DNA from: Mycobacterium sp. 852002-51971_SCH5477799-a
Lineage (GTDB): Bacteria > Actinomycetota > Actinomycetes > Mycobacteriales > Mycobacteriaceae
Length of the DNA: 64,000 nt
Direction of reading: 5' to 3'
Assembly (NCBI RefSeq): GCF_001667145.1
Contig: NZ_LZIF01000083.1
Span: forward strand, 1-64,000
Positions 28,502 through 36,027 of this stretch are shown piece after piece; the first letter of the stretch is position 1; each line of letters starts with the position of its first letter. The notes beneath the pieces were generated by a model, which searched no databases, was not told the DNA's origin, and saw nothing but the letters and a program-made list of their open reading frames with translations. The position numbers were made by a program, and so were the translations under genes.

Positions 28502-29443
28502 CTACCTTCCCCAGCGGGACAGCAATTCCTCGGCGCCCGTACACATCTCGTCGATGACGTCGGCCACCGATGCGTCGTTGTGGATCATCCCGACGCCCTG
28601 GCCGGCATCCACGGGCGCGATCCGGCAGTCGCCGGCGGCGATCGCGGCGGCCAGCTCGTCACAAGCCCCCGCGTCCAGCGCCTCCTCGTGACCCGTCCAG
28701 TGCTCGACGAAGTCGTTGGCCAACACCCGCGACGGGAACCGCGCCGGCCAGGGCAGCCCCTTGGCGACGTCGAAGACCCGGGTGACGGCGGTGTCGGTTT
28801 CGCTGGCCGTGACCAAAGCCCGACGGCCGGTGTCGCCGGTCAGCGCTTCCGGACATGCCGACAATCGGGTGCCCACCCACGCCCCGCTGGCCCCGGCGGC
28901 CAGCACCGCGGCCAGGCTGCGCGCCGAGGCGACCCCGCCGCCGGCCAGCACCGGCACCGAGACGGCGTCCAAAACGGCGTCCAGCAGCGGTAGCAGCCCC
29001 AGCTTGTCCTCGCCGTGCCCGCCGCCCTCGGATCCGCGCGCGACCAGGATGTCGACGCCGGCATCGACGGCCCGCCGGGCCCCGGCGCTGTCGTAAACCT
29101 GCGTGACCGTAGGGATTCCGGCGTCATGCGCCTTGGCGACCCACGACCACTCCGTGCCGAAGCTGACCGACAACAGGGCGGGCCGTGCGGCCAGCGCGTC
29201 CTCGAGCAGTCCGGACTCGTTGCGCATCACCCAGTCGACCATGCCGATACCGAACCGCCCGTCGACGTGCTGTAGCTGCTCGGCGAGCAACTCCCTGGTC
29301 GCGACGCTGCCCATGCCGACCATGCCGAGCCCGCCGGCGGCCGTGACCGCCGCGGCCAGCCGGCCACCGGCGACCCCGCCCATCGGGGCGTTGACGATGG
29401 GGACCCGCAGACCGAAATTCGTGGACCAGGCCGTCGAGAGCAT
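28502..29443 (-). CDS. Nitronate monooxygenase family flavoenzyme
   Basis: The 313-residue TIM-barrel FMN protein belongs to the 2-nitropropane dioxygenase/nitronate monooxygenase family: PIVNAPMGGVAGGRLAAAV, the SFGTEWSW strand, ARGSEGGGHG (near 137) and LAGGGVASARSLAAVLAAGA. Family members oxidise nitronates or act as enoyl reductases, so the substrate is open. It lies 6 bp after the cupin gene and closes a five-gene minus-strand operon. Confidence 0.87.
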   Translation of the reverse strand: MLSTAWSTNFGLRVPIVNAPMGGVAGGRLAAAVTAAGGLGMVGMGSVATRELLAEQLQHVDGRFGIGMVDWVMRNESGLLEDALAARPALLSVSFGTEWSWVAKAHDAGIPTVTQVYDSAGARRAVDAGVDILVARGSEGGGHGEDKLGLLPLLDAVLDAVSVPVLAGGGVASARSLAAVLAAGASGAWVGTRLSACPEALTGDTGRRALVTASETDTAVTRVFDVAKGLPWPARFPSRVLANDFVEHWTGHEEALDAGACDELAAAIAAGDCRIAPVDAGQGVGMIHNDASVADVIDEMCTGAEELLSRWGR

Positions 29444-29449
29444 CGGCGG

Positions 29450-29794
29450 CTAGTGTGCCGAGGGGATGGTCTTCAGCACGGTCAGCAGGACCACTGAATC
29501 CTCGACCGCGTGCAGGGCGTGCCGTTCGGCGGGAATCGCGACGTATTCGCCGGCCTTGCCGTCCCAGGCGTCGCCGCTGGCGGTCAGGCGGACGTGGCCC
29601 TGCAGCACCTGCAGCGTCGCCTCGCCGGGGCTGTCGTGTTCGGACAGGTCGTGACCGGCGAGCAGCGCCAGCACGGTCTGGCGAAGCTCGTGGGTGTGAC
29701 CGCCGTGGATGGTGTGGGCGGCACGTCCGCTGTGCGATTGCTTGGCCTCGGCGAGCTTTTCGGACGAGAGGTCGGTCAGCGAGATGGAATCCAT
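29450..29794 (-). CDS. Small cupin protein
   Basis: The 114-residue single-domain cupin has motif 1 around ALLAGHDLSEHDSPGEATLQVLQG and motif 2 around GEYVAIPAERHALHA; the His/Glu positions could bind a metal, but motif 1 is degenerate. The ATG at 29794 (MDSISLTDL) follows GAAGGA; a longer frame upstream is not cupin-like. It sits between a membrane protein and nitronate monooxygenase in the redox-type operon. Confidence 0.82.
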   Translation of the reverse strand: MDSISLTDLSSEKLAEAKQSHSGRAAHTIHGGHTHELRQTVLALLAGHDLSEHDSPGEATLQVLQGHVRLTASGDAWDGKAGEYVAIPAERHALHAVEDSVVLLTVLKTIPSAH

Positions 29795-29841
29795 AGTGGG
29801 TCCTTCGAAGTTGCAAGGCCTCACGGCCTCGAGGGTGGCTG

Positions 29842-30267
29842 TTAACCGCTCAGTAGCAGTATCCCCGCCACGATGAGGCTGATGACTTTGACCGTCTCCA
29901 GCGCGACGTAGGCGTAGTGGGCGCGGGAGCGCGGTCCATCCGATCCCGCGAGCACCTTGTCGGCACGACGGGTCAGCGCGGGACGCACCGCGGCCAGCTG
30001 GACGGCGAGCGCGGCCACGGCGACGGCGATCGCCACCGCGACGCCGACCCGGGTCGGACCGGAAATCACGATGGCCCCGATGACGAGGGCGAAAGCCACC
30101 TCGACGGTGTTGAGCGCGCGAAAGACCAGCCGCCCGATGCCGAGCCCGATCTGCAACGTCACATTGGGGGCCCGGAATTTCAGTGGGGCTTCCAGGAAGG
30201 AGATGGCCAGCACCATGCCGAGCCAGATGAAGGTCAGCGCAACGGCAATCGCCGGGCCGGTGCTCAT
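29842..30267 (-). CDS. Four-helix membrane protein in the redox operon
   Basis: The 141-residue product has about four membrane helices (first: AIAVALTFIWLGMVLAISF, last: VKVISLIVAGILLLSG) and a conserved-looking FLEAPLKFRAP after helix 1. I do not recognise the family with certainty. The ATG overlaps the stop of the upstream regulator gene as ATGA, tying its translation to that of the regulator. Confidence 0.8.
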   Translation of the reverse strand: MSTGPAIAVALTFIWLGMVLAISFLEAPLKFRAPNVTLQIGLGIGRLVFRALNTVEVAFALVIGAIVISGPTRVGVAVAIAVAVAALAVQLAAVRPALTRRADKVLAGSDGPRSRAHYAYVALETVKVISLIVAGILLLSG

Positions 30268-30956
30268 TTGGTCGCCAGTGTCAGGTGAGCCAGGCACAGG
30301 TCCGGCTCGACGAACGGGTCGAGCCGGTCCACCGAGACCGGCGCTCCCCACGTCTCCATGGCTCCCTGCATGAGGCCCAGATGCACCGGACATACGACAC
30401 TCGAGGAGTTTTCGGCCAGTTCCAGAAATGGGCAGTGCCGCAAGCCGATCTGCTGCTCTCCGTTGCTGACGCGGTGTTCGGGGGCGAAGCCGAGTTCGTC
30501 GAGCACGTCGATTAGGCGGCCGATGGCCTCTTCGGCGCTGTCGGGGGTCTCAGGCAGCGGGCGCGGTTCGGAATCGATCCGCCGCCCCCAGGCGCGGCCC
30601 GCGGCCAGGGCTTTGGGGCCGGGGTCGTGTTCCGCGGCGAAGCCCATGGCCAGGACCTCTGCCAGCAACCGGTAGTGCCGCGTTCCGCCGCGATCCATCT
30701 GCCGGACCGCGCGGAACATCAGCGGTGGACGCCCCGGGCCCTTCCGGTCCAGCTCGACATGCTCCACCTGGCCGTCGGCGACCAGGCTGTCGAGGTGGAA
30801 GCGGACGGTGTTGGGGTGCACACCCAACACGTCGGCGATTCCGGCGATGCTCATCGGGTCCGGCGCGGCCCGCAGCAACCGCATCACGGCGCGCCGCCGG
30901 CCGGCCGATTCCCCGGTCGACGAGTCGTGGGACTTCTGGGAATTCTCGGATTTCAA
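30264..30956 (-). CDS. HTH transcriptional regulator with Cys-containing C-terminal domain
   Basis: The 230-residue product has an ArsR/DeoR-like winged helix at about 22-80 (IADVLGVHPNTVRFHLDSL) and a C-terminal domain with HCPF, C-x13-C, and a third Cys 32 residues on (CLAHL). The pattern resembles, but does not equal, iron-sulfur regulators of the SufR group. A TTG start at 30956 fits GGGAGG upstream. It lies 24 bp after the ferredoxin gene and is coupled to the next gene. An Fe-S or redox-sensing role is inference. Confidence 0.8.
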   Translation of the reverse strand: MKSENSQKSHDSSTGESAGRRRAVMRLLRAAPDPMSIAGIADVLGVHPNTVRFHLDSLVADGQVEHVELDRKGPGRPPLMFRAVRQMDRGGTRHYRLLAEVLAMGFAAEHDPGPKALAAGRAWGRRIDSEPRPLPETPDSAEEAIGRLIDVLDELGFAPEHRVSNGEQQIGLRHCPFLELAENSSSVVCPVHLGLMQGAMETWGAPVSVDRLDPFVEPDLCLAHLTLATK

Positions 30957-30980
30957 AGGGGCCCTCCCGCTCCTTGCCCT

Positions 30981-31337
30981 TCACGCCCCGTCTGAATGGG
31001 TGACACTGGGCTGCCCTGCCACCAGAGGTGTGTCCACACCGAGCGGACCGAGCTTCCCCGCGCCACCCGGGGAACCCAACGGGGCGTCGCGACCCGGGAG
31101 CGTTTCAGCGAAGAATGCCTCATTGTCCGCCAAGTGGGGTTTGAGATCCTCAGGCAGGTCATCTTCGTAGTAAATCGCTTCCACGGGACAAACCGGTTCA
31201 CAAGCGCCGCAATCGACGCATTCGTCGGGATGAATGTAGAGCGCCCGGCCGCCTTCGTAAATGCAATCCACCGGGCATTCGTCGACGCAAGCGCGGTCCA
31301 TCACATCGATGCATGGCTTCCCGATCACGTAGGTCAT
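30981..31337 (-). CDS. fdxA: 7Fe (3Fe-4S/4Fe-4S) ferredoxin, FdxA-like
   Basis: The 118-residue product starts MTYVIGKPCIDVMDRACVDE and carries the two-cluster Cys pattern (C-x7-C-x3-C, then CVDCGACEPVCPVEAIYYED). The C-terminal 40 residues (LGSPGGAGKLGPLGVDTP) form a tail found in mycobacterial and streptomycete 7Fe ferredoxins. It is the first gene of the operon that continues with the regulator, membrane protein, cupin and flavoenzyme. A long palindrome begins 3 bp upstream of the ATG. Confidence 0.92.
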   Translation of the reverse strand: MTYVIGKPCIDVMDRACVDECPVDCIYEGGRALYIHPDECVDCGACEPVCPVEAIYYEDDLPEDLKPHLADNEAFFAETLPGRDAPLGSPGGAGKLGPLGVDTPLVAGQPSVTHSDGA

Positions 31338-31340
31338 GCG

Positions 31341-31374
31341 CTAGAGTTTACACAACATCACTTGTAAAAACTAG
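31341..31374. promoter_or_regulatory. 34-bp hyphenated palindrome, candidate operator
   Basis: The arms CTAG-N2-TTTACA and TGTAAA-N2-CTAG are separated by 10 nt (CAACATCACT). It lies exactly between the ferredoxin start (31337, minus) and the start of the DUF2249 remnant (31394, plus), in a clearly A/T-rich island. The natural candidate binder is the HTH protein at 30264-30956. Confidence 0.7.
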
Positions 31375-31393
31375 AATCGACGCCCGAGAGCCC

Positions 31394-31565
31394 ATGCCCG
31401 CCAACGAACTTGACGTCCGACAACTGCGCAAGCCGGATAAGCACCCGACCAACCGTCTGGCGGATCCGGATCGCCAAATTAACCGACGCCCCTCCCCCGG
31501 TGCGTCACGGTCATCTCGAGCTGGCCCTAGATCCGCTGGAAAGCTCTGTGCGGCAGGAGATCTGA
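31394..31565 (+). pseudogene. DUF2249 gene remnant with internal deletion
   Basis: From the ATG at 31394 the frame reads MPANELDVRQLRKPDKHPT, which I recognise as the start of a DUF2249 protein; then it loses similarity. Near 31460 another frame reads WRIRIAKLT and ends at a TGA at 31565, matching the expected end of the same domain. The middle (about 50 residues) is gone and the frames differ, so the gene is dead. It is divergent from the ferredoxin operon across the palindrome. Confidence 0.65.
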
Positions 31566-32062
31566 TGCCAAGACCACGAGCGGGTTCCGAACTTGCGCTA
31601 CCGTCGTCGAACCGCGGCGACGACGCGGGTCGTCGGCCATTGGCTGCTGGCACGGCTCGTCGCGCGCGTGCTGCGGCCGGGCGGACGCTACGCCATCCAC
31701 GAACTGGCCCTCACGCCGGACAACGTGGCGGAGGAGATCAGCACCGACATCCGGCAGGCGCTCGCCCGCGCGATCAAGGTGAACGCGCGTCCACTGACGG
31801 TCGCGGAGTGGTCGCGACTGCTCGCCGAGCACGGATTGCGGGTCGATCACGTCGCGACCGCGCCCAGGGCCCTGCTGCAGCCCCGCCGGCTCGTTTCCGA
31901 CGAAGGGCTCTTCGGTCCGCTGCGATTCGCCGGGAACGTGATCGCGCACCGCGACGCCCGCAACGGGTCCTGACCATGCGCCGCACGTTCCACAAACATC
32001 GCAAGCGGCTGGCCGCCGTCGCGATCGTCGCCCACAAACCCGCGGCGTCCGACACCGGCTGA
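31566..32062 (+). pseudogene. SAM-dependent methyltransferase remnant
   Basis: One frame (about 31593-31970) encodes ARVLRPGGRYAIHELALTP and NARPLTVAEWSRLLAEHGL, typical of the C-terminal half of a class I methyltransferase. Near 31960 the homology moves to a second frame that reads QRVLTMRRTFHKHRKRLAAV and ends AIVAHKPA. The N-terminal SAM-binding motif I is absent. The gene has thus lost its 5' half and carries a frameshift. Confidence 0.7.
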
Positions 32063-32206
32063 CGACCGCGGCAACCGTTTGACCATCGCCTTTGCCCCGC
32101 CCCCCGACTTTGGGCCCGTTCTGCAATCTATGCGTGACGGTTTAGTTACGCCCCCTGGCAAAACTTGGCTGCGGCAGTCGCGGGAGAACGAAGGAGCTTG
32201 CCGGTT

Positions 32207-32452
32207 ATGGGTGCAACCCCACCGTTGTTGACGGAGTCCGACCTCGATGCGTTGGCGTCGGATTTTCTGCAGTCGCACTACCTCGGATCCATCTACGCCG
32301 ATTGGTCACCGGATCGACGGCTCGACACATTCCTGCGGCGGCGCGGTCTCGCTCGGGTGGCCAACGACGGCGACCTGTCCCACAACGTCTTGGAACGCAT
32401 CATGGCCCGCGGCCGCGCCGGCGCGGCGTTGGTCGGGCCGTTTGTCCCGTAG
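32207..32452 (+). CDS. Small conserved mycobacterial protein, unknown function
   Basis: The 81-residue product starts MGATPPLLTESDLDALASDF and has no signal peptide or membrane segment; it is rich in Arg/Asp and includes YADWSPDRRLDTFLRRRG. The ATG at 32207 has GAAGGAG upstream at a good distance; the longer in-frame start at 32165 lacks one. The A/T-rich segment 32110-32165 before it probably holds the promoter. No function is proposed. Confidence 0.65.
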   Translation: MGATPPLLTESDLDALASDFLQSHYLGSIYADWSPDRRLDTFLRRRGLARVANDGDLSHNVLERIMARGRAGAALVGPFVP

Positions 32453-32485
32453 CACCAGGTAGGCGATCGGATGACCAAAGATTTC

Positions 32486-32520
32486 AAAATGCCGGCATTT
32501 CGCAGCCCGAAAATGCCGGC
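32486..32520. repeat. Palindrome plus direct repeat upstream of small gene
   Basis: AAATGCCGGCATTT (32487-32500) is a perfect 14-bp palindrome, and AAAATGCCGGC occurs twice (32486 and 32510), 24 bp apart. It lies in the 158-bp gap before the 88-aa gene. Two half-sites one to two helix turns apart suggest a protein-binding site. Confidence 0.5.
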
Positions 32521-32610
32521 CATGGCATTGGTACGGACGTACGATTGTGCCTTAAAGCTGAACGATCAACCGGGGCCGGATGAGTCGTTGAGGCTAGCGG
32601 GGAGGGGACG

Positions 32611-32877
32611 ATGAATTCACCGAAATGGACGGTTCATTGGCCGCAGCGCAGGCCGACGGCCACGATCTACCAATTGACCGACCGGCTCCACAAAGGGCAC
32701 ATGGCTCGCGTACCCGCTCACCAGATCACTGCGACGGTCGCGGCCTGGCTCGCCGACCTGGGCGCTGCCGACAGCCCACTGGTGGACGAACTCGAGCGCG
32801 CCGTCTGCGGCGGCGACTGGGCCGCCGCACACGCGCTGGGCGAGTGCTTGTCCATCGAAATCGCGGTGGCCGACTGA
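32611..32877 (+). CDS. Small conserved mycobacterial protein, unknown function
   Basis: The 88-residue soluble product starts MNSPKWTVHWPQRRPTATIY and continues YQLTDRLHKGHMARVPAHQI; the C-terminal half is an acidic helix-rich segment with one Cys pair (AVCGGDW, GECLSIE). GGGGAGGGG precedes the ATG. It converges on pcaB. I do not know a function. Confidence 0.65.
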   Translation: MNSPKWTVHWPQRRPTATIYQLTDRLHKGHMARVPAHQITATVAAWLADLGAADSPLVDELERAVCGGDWAAAHALGECLSIEIAVAD

Positions 32878-32929
32878 CACAGTCGTCCCCCGGCAGAGCG
32901 TTGGTCTTAATCGACATTCTTACTGATTT

Positions 32930-34159
32930 TTATCCGCGCTGAGCGAGCGCCCGCGCCGCGCGTCGCAGGCTCTCATCGATCAACTCCTCGGCGGCGCCGA
33001 GATAGGTGGATGACGGCTCTTCGCCCACCAGCTCGGCGATCGCGCGCTGCTCTCCGGAAACGTCTGCGGCAGAGAGGTTTTCGGCCATCCGGTGCGCGTG
33101 CACCGTCAATCCGGCCAGCAGCTCGCCAGATTGCAATCCCGCGACGACGGTGCGGCGGGCCAGCGTGCGCAGCGTATCCCACTCGGCGTGCCATGCCCCG
33201 TCGGGCCGCTCGTCGTTGGCCAGCCCCGCCGCGGTGTGCAGCGTCGCCGCCAACGGCGGTGCCGCGACGGCCGCCCGCCGGATCAGGATGGACAGCACCG
33301 GGTTTCGTTTGTGCGGCATCGACGACGAGCCGCCGCGGCCGGCCGCGGCCGGCTCGTCGAGTTCGGCGATCTCCGGGCGGGCCAGTATGACGATGTTTGA
33401 GGCGATGCGGCCCCATGCGTCCGTGCAGCCGACGAAGGCGTCGGCGGCCGCGGTGATGGGCGCGCGGGCGGTATGCCACGCGGGCCGGTCGTGTAGGCCG
33501 AGCGTGGTCGCGGCGCTTTGCACGAGCCCGAGTGCGACGCGGGCCGCGTCGGTCGTGCCGGTGAGCAACGTCGCGAGCTCCGTGGTGGCGGCCAATGTGC
33601 CGGCGGCGCCGCCGATTTGGATCGGCATGGTCAGCACGGCGACCCGCTCGAACGCGTCGACGATGCCGTTGAGCCAGTCGGCCGCCTTGACGCCGAAGGT
33701 GGTGGGTGCGGCGTGCTGGGTGAGGGTGCGGGCCACCATCGGCGTGGCCCGGTGTTCGGTCGCGAGTGCGGACAATGTGGAAATCTGCTGCCTCAGCTCG
33801 GTGGCCAGGTCGTCGGCGACCGCACGCACGCCAAGAATCAGGCTGGTGTCCAAGACGTCCTGGCTGGTGAGTCCGCGGTGAATCCAGGGCGCGATGCGCG
33901 ACTCGGCCCGCTGCCGCAGCAGCTTCACCAAGGGAATCACCGGGTTGCCACCGTCCTCGGCGGCGACGGCGATCGACTCACAGTCGTTGTGCGTGACCAG
34001 ATTCCACAGCTTCGCTTCGGCGCAATCGGCGGGCGCCAGACCGGCGGCCGCCAGTGCGTCCAGCCACGCGCACTCCACGGCGATCATCGATCTCAGCAGC
34101 GCCTCATCGGTCAGGTGCTCGCCGGCGCGATGGTCTCCGGGCCATAACAGGTTGCTCAT
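32930..34159 (-). CDS. pcaB: 3-carboxy-cis,cis-muconate cycloisomerase
   Basis: PcaB converts 3-carboxy-cis,cis-muconate to 4-carboxymuconolactone in protocatechuate breakdown. The 409-residue product belongs to the fumarase/aspartase superfamily: RGLTSQDVLDTSLIL (near 105), and the signature GRGGSSSMPHKRNPV (near 272). The ATG at 34159 overlaps the pcaG stop (ATGA). Adenylosuccinate lyase is excluded by the neighbourhood and by this subfamily's spacing. Confidence 0.93.
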   Translation of the reverse strand: MSNLLWPGDHRAGEHLTDEALLRSMIAVECAWLDALAAAGLAPADCAEAKLWNLVTHNDCESIAVAAEDGGNPVIPLVKLLRQRAESRIAPWIHRGLTSQDVLDTSLILGVRAVADDLATELRQQISTLSALATEHRATPMVARTLTQHAAPTTFGVKAADWLNGIVDAFERVAVLTMPIQIGGAAGTLAATTELATLLTGTTDAARVALGLVQSAATTLGLHDRPAWHTARAPITAAADAFVGCTDAWGRIASNIVILARPEIAELDEPAAAGRGGSSSMPHKRNPVLSILIRRAAVAAPPLAATLHTAAGLANDERPDGAWHAEWDTLRTLARRTVVAGLQSGELLAGLTVHAHRMAENLSAADVSGEQRAIAELVGEEPSSTYLGAAEELIDESLRRAARALAQRG

Positions 34160-34719
34160 CGGGGGTCTTTCGAGTACGCCAGGAACACCGTCTCGGTGGG
34201 CCCCTGCAGGTGGATGTCGAAACGGTAAGCGGCGGCGTTGATTTCGGCGACGCAGAGCAACGTGGACCGGCGCTCGGCGGCGACCGCCGCCAGCAGCGGA
34301 TCGGAGTGGGCCTCGGCGCCGGGCAGGTAGGCCCGGGTGAACAGGCGGTCCAGCAGTCCCCGGGCGAACACGCTGAGGGCGAAGAACGGTGGGCGCCCCG
34401 CGATCGCCGATCCGGGAGTCAGGGTGGTGAAGGAGTAGCTTCCGGCGGCGTCGGTCGCGCAGCGTCCCCAGCCACTGAACGTCGTGGGGCCGCGGCGCAG
34501 CGAACCGGCTTGGCGCGCAACATCTCCCGCGCTGTCGGGTTGCCACAGTTCCACCAGCGCGTCCTCGACGGCGGCGTCGGCGCCGTCGTAGACCGTGCCG
34601 TGCAGCCGGATCGCCTCCGGATGGCCGGGGTCGAGGATCAGGCTGTCACCGGGAAACGACAGTCCCAGGCCGAAGAATGGCCCGACGGTTTGACCTGGCG
34701 TGCAAGCTGATTCAGTCAT
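34156..34719 (-). CDS. pcaG: Protocatechuate 3,4-dioxygenase alpha subunit
   Basis: This non-iron-binding partner subunit completes the intradiol dioxygenase. The 187-residue product starts MTESACTPGQTVGPFFG and has LVELWQPDSAG, WGRCATDAAGSYSFTTLTPG and the end RFDIHLQGPTETVF. The ATG at 34719 overlaps the last 8 bp of pcaH; an in-frame GTG two codons earlier is less likely. Confidence 0.95.
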   Translation of the reverse strand: MTESACTPGQTVGPFFGLGLSFPGDSLILDPGHPEAIRLHGTVYDGADAAVEDALVELWQPDSAGDVARQAGSLRRGPTTFSGWGRCATDAAGSYSFTTLTPGSAIAGRPPFFALSVFARGLLDRLFTRAYLPGAEAHSDPLLAAVAAERRSTLLCVAEINAAAYRFDIHLQGPTETVFLAYSKDPR

Positions 34720-35482
34720 GATCACACTCGGTCGGGGTTCGCGCGCCGCCGGCCAGCACGATGTCCCACCGGTACCCGGTCGCGTATTCCGGCTCGGTGA
34801 GGTCGTGGTCGTAGCGGGCGATCAGTCGTTGGCGTGCGGCGGGATCCAGGATGGACTGAAAGATGGGGTCCAGCTCGAACATCGGATCGCCCGGAAAGTA
34901 CATCTGGGTGACCAGTCGCTGCGTGAAAGCGGTTCCGAAGAAGGAGAAATGGATGTGGGCCGGGCGCCACGCATTGTGGTGGTTGCGCCACGGGTAGGGG
35001 CCGGGCTTGATGGTCAGGAAGCGATAGCTGCCGTCCGGCCCGGTCAGGCAGCGGCCTGCGCCGGTGAAGTTCGGGTCGAGCGGCGCGGGATGCTGGTCGC
35101 GCTGGTGACGGTAGCGCCCGCCGGCGTTGGCTTGCCAGATCTCCACCAGTTGGCCCGCGACCGGGCGGCCGGATTGGTCGAGGACGCGCCCCGTCACGAC
35201 GACGCGCTCCCCGATCGGCTCGCCGGGATTACCGGCCGTCAGGTCGGCGTCGAGTGGGTCGACGTCCCGGTGCCCGAAGCACGGGGCCCATAGTTCGACG
35301 CCCTCGGGGTCGACGACGACCAGCGGCTGCTTGGGATGGCGCAGCGTCGTGCTGCGGTACGGCGGGTAGTCGAGGCGCGGCCGCTCACGTTGCCCGGCTC
35401 CCCCGGCTACCTGGTATTGCGCTGCGATGCGGGCGATCTCCGCCGTGATGTCACCCTGAGTAGCGACACGCTCGGGGTTCAT
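34712..35482 (-). CDS. pcaH: Protocatechuate 3,4-dioxygenase beta subunit
   Basis: PcaH carries the non-heme Fe(III) and opens the protocatechuate ring between the hydroxyls. The 256-residue product shows the iron ligands: Tyr in NAGGRYRHQRD, Tyr in KPGPYPWRN and the His pair in RPAHIHFSFFG. The substrate-side LDPNFTGAGRCLTG is present. The ATG at 35482 begins MNPERVATQGDI. It lies 59 bp downstream of the hemerythrin gene and may share its transcript. Confidence 0.95.
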   Translation of the reverse strand: MNPERVATQGDITAEIARIAAQYQVAGGAGQRERPRLDYPPYRSTTLRHPKQPLVVVDPEGVELWAPCFGHRDVDPLDADLTAGNPGEPIGERVVVTGRVLDQSGRPVAGQLVEIWQANAGGRYRHQRDQHPAPLDPNFTGAGRCLTGPDGSYRFLTIKPGPYPWRNHHNAWRPAHIHFSFFGTAFTQRLVTQMYFPGDPMFELDPIFQSILDPAARQRLIARYDHDLTEPEYATGYRWDIVLAGGARTPTECDHD

Positions 35483-35541
35483 GTGCCGTGAGGCTACTCT
35501 CGGTGGCCCACCGAATCCCGCAAGCGGGCGGTGTCGTCGGG

Positions 35542-36027
35542 CTAGAGGGAGCGCACCAGCGCCGCGCGCCCTTTGGTGCGCATCTTGTAGGTCGCCGAGC
35601 CGCGGTATTGCTCCATCCTCGCGGCCATCTTGTTGCCCAGCTCTTCGAGCTCCTCGTCGGTGATCGTCACCTCCGGCGGGGCGGGAATCATGTCGCGTTC
35701 CTCCTCGTCGGCGTGCGCTTCCAGCACCGTCTTGAAGGAGTTCCACTCGTCCTCATAGCCGGGCGAGCTCTGCGGAGTCCTCAACAGCACGGAAAGCTGG
35801 TCGACCACCTGGCGATGCTCGGCGTGGGCGATCGCGATCAGCTTGCTGGCATCTTTGAGCGCCGGGTAGTACAGGTCGTCCTCGATGCGGAAGTGGATGT
35901 CGAGCTCGATCAGCAGGTCGTCGAAAAGCTCGTGCCGCTCTTCGGAATTCACCGGTGCATCGCTGATCTTGCGGCCCAGGCCCTTGATCACGATGTGGTG
36001 TTCCTTGAGCACGTCGTAGGCGTTCAA
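35542..36027 (-). CDS. Hemerythrin-like protein (HHE domain)
   Basis: The 161-residue product starts MNAYDVLKEHHIVIKGLGRK and has the HHE diiron ligands spread over EHHIVIKGL, ELDIHFRIEDDLYYPAL, HAEHRQVVDQL and EAHADEEERDMIP. It is very close to the M. tuberculosis Rv2633c hemerythrin-like protein as I remember it, reported to bind a diiron centre with catalase activity. It overlaps the upstream Rieske gene by 4 bp, so the two are coupled. Confidence 0.93.
   Translation of the reverse strand: MNAYDVLKEHHIVIKGLGRKISDAPVNSEERHELFDDLLIELDIHFRIEDDLYYPALKDASKLIAIAHAEHRQVVDQLSVLLRTPQSSPGYEDEWNSFKTVLEAHADEEERDMIPAPPEVTITDEELEELGNKMAARMEQYRGSATYKMRTKGRAALVRSL

Noticed and set aside
32165-32206. Longer start for the 81-aa gene
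   Set aside because: No ribosome site; GAAGGAG precedes the ATG at 32207 instead.
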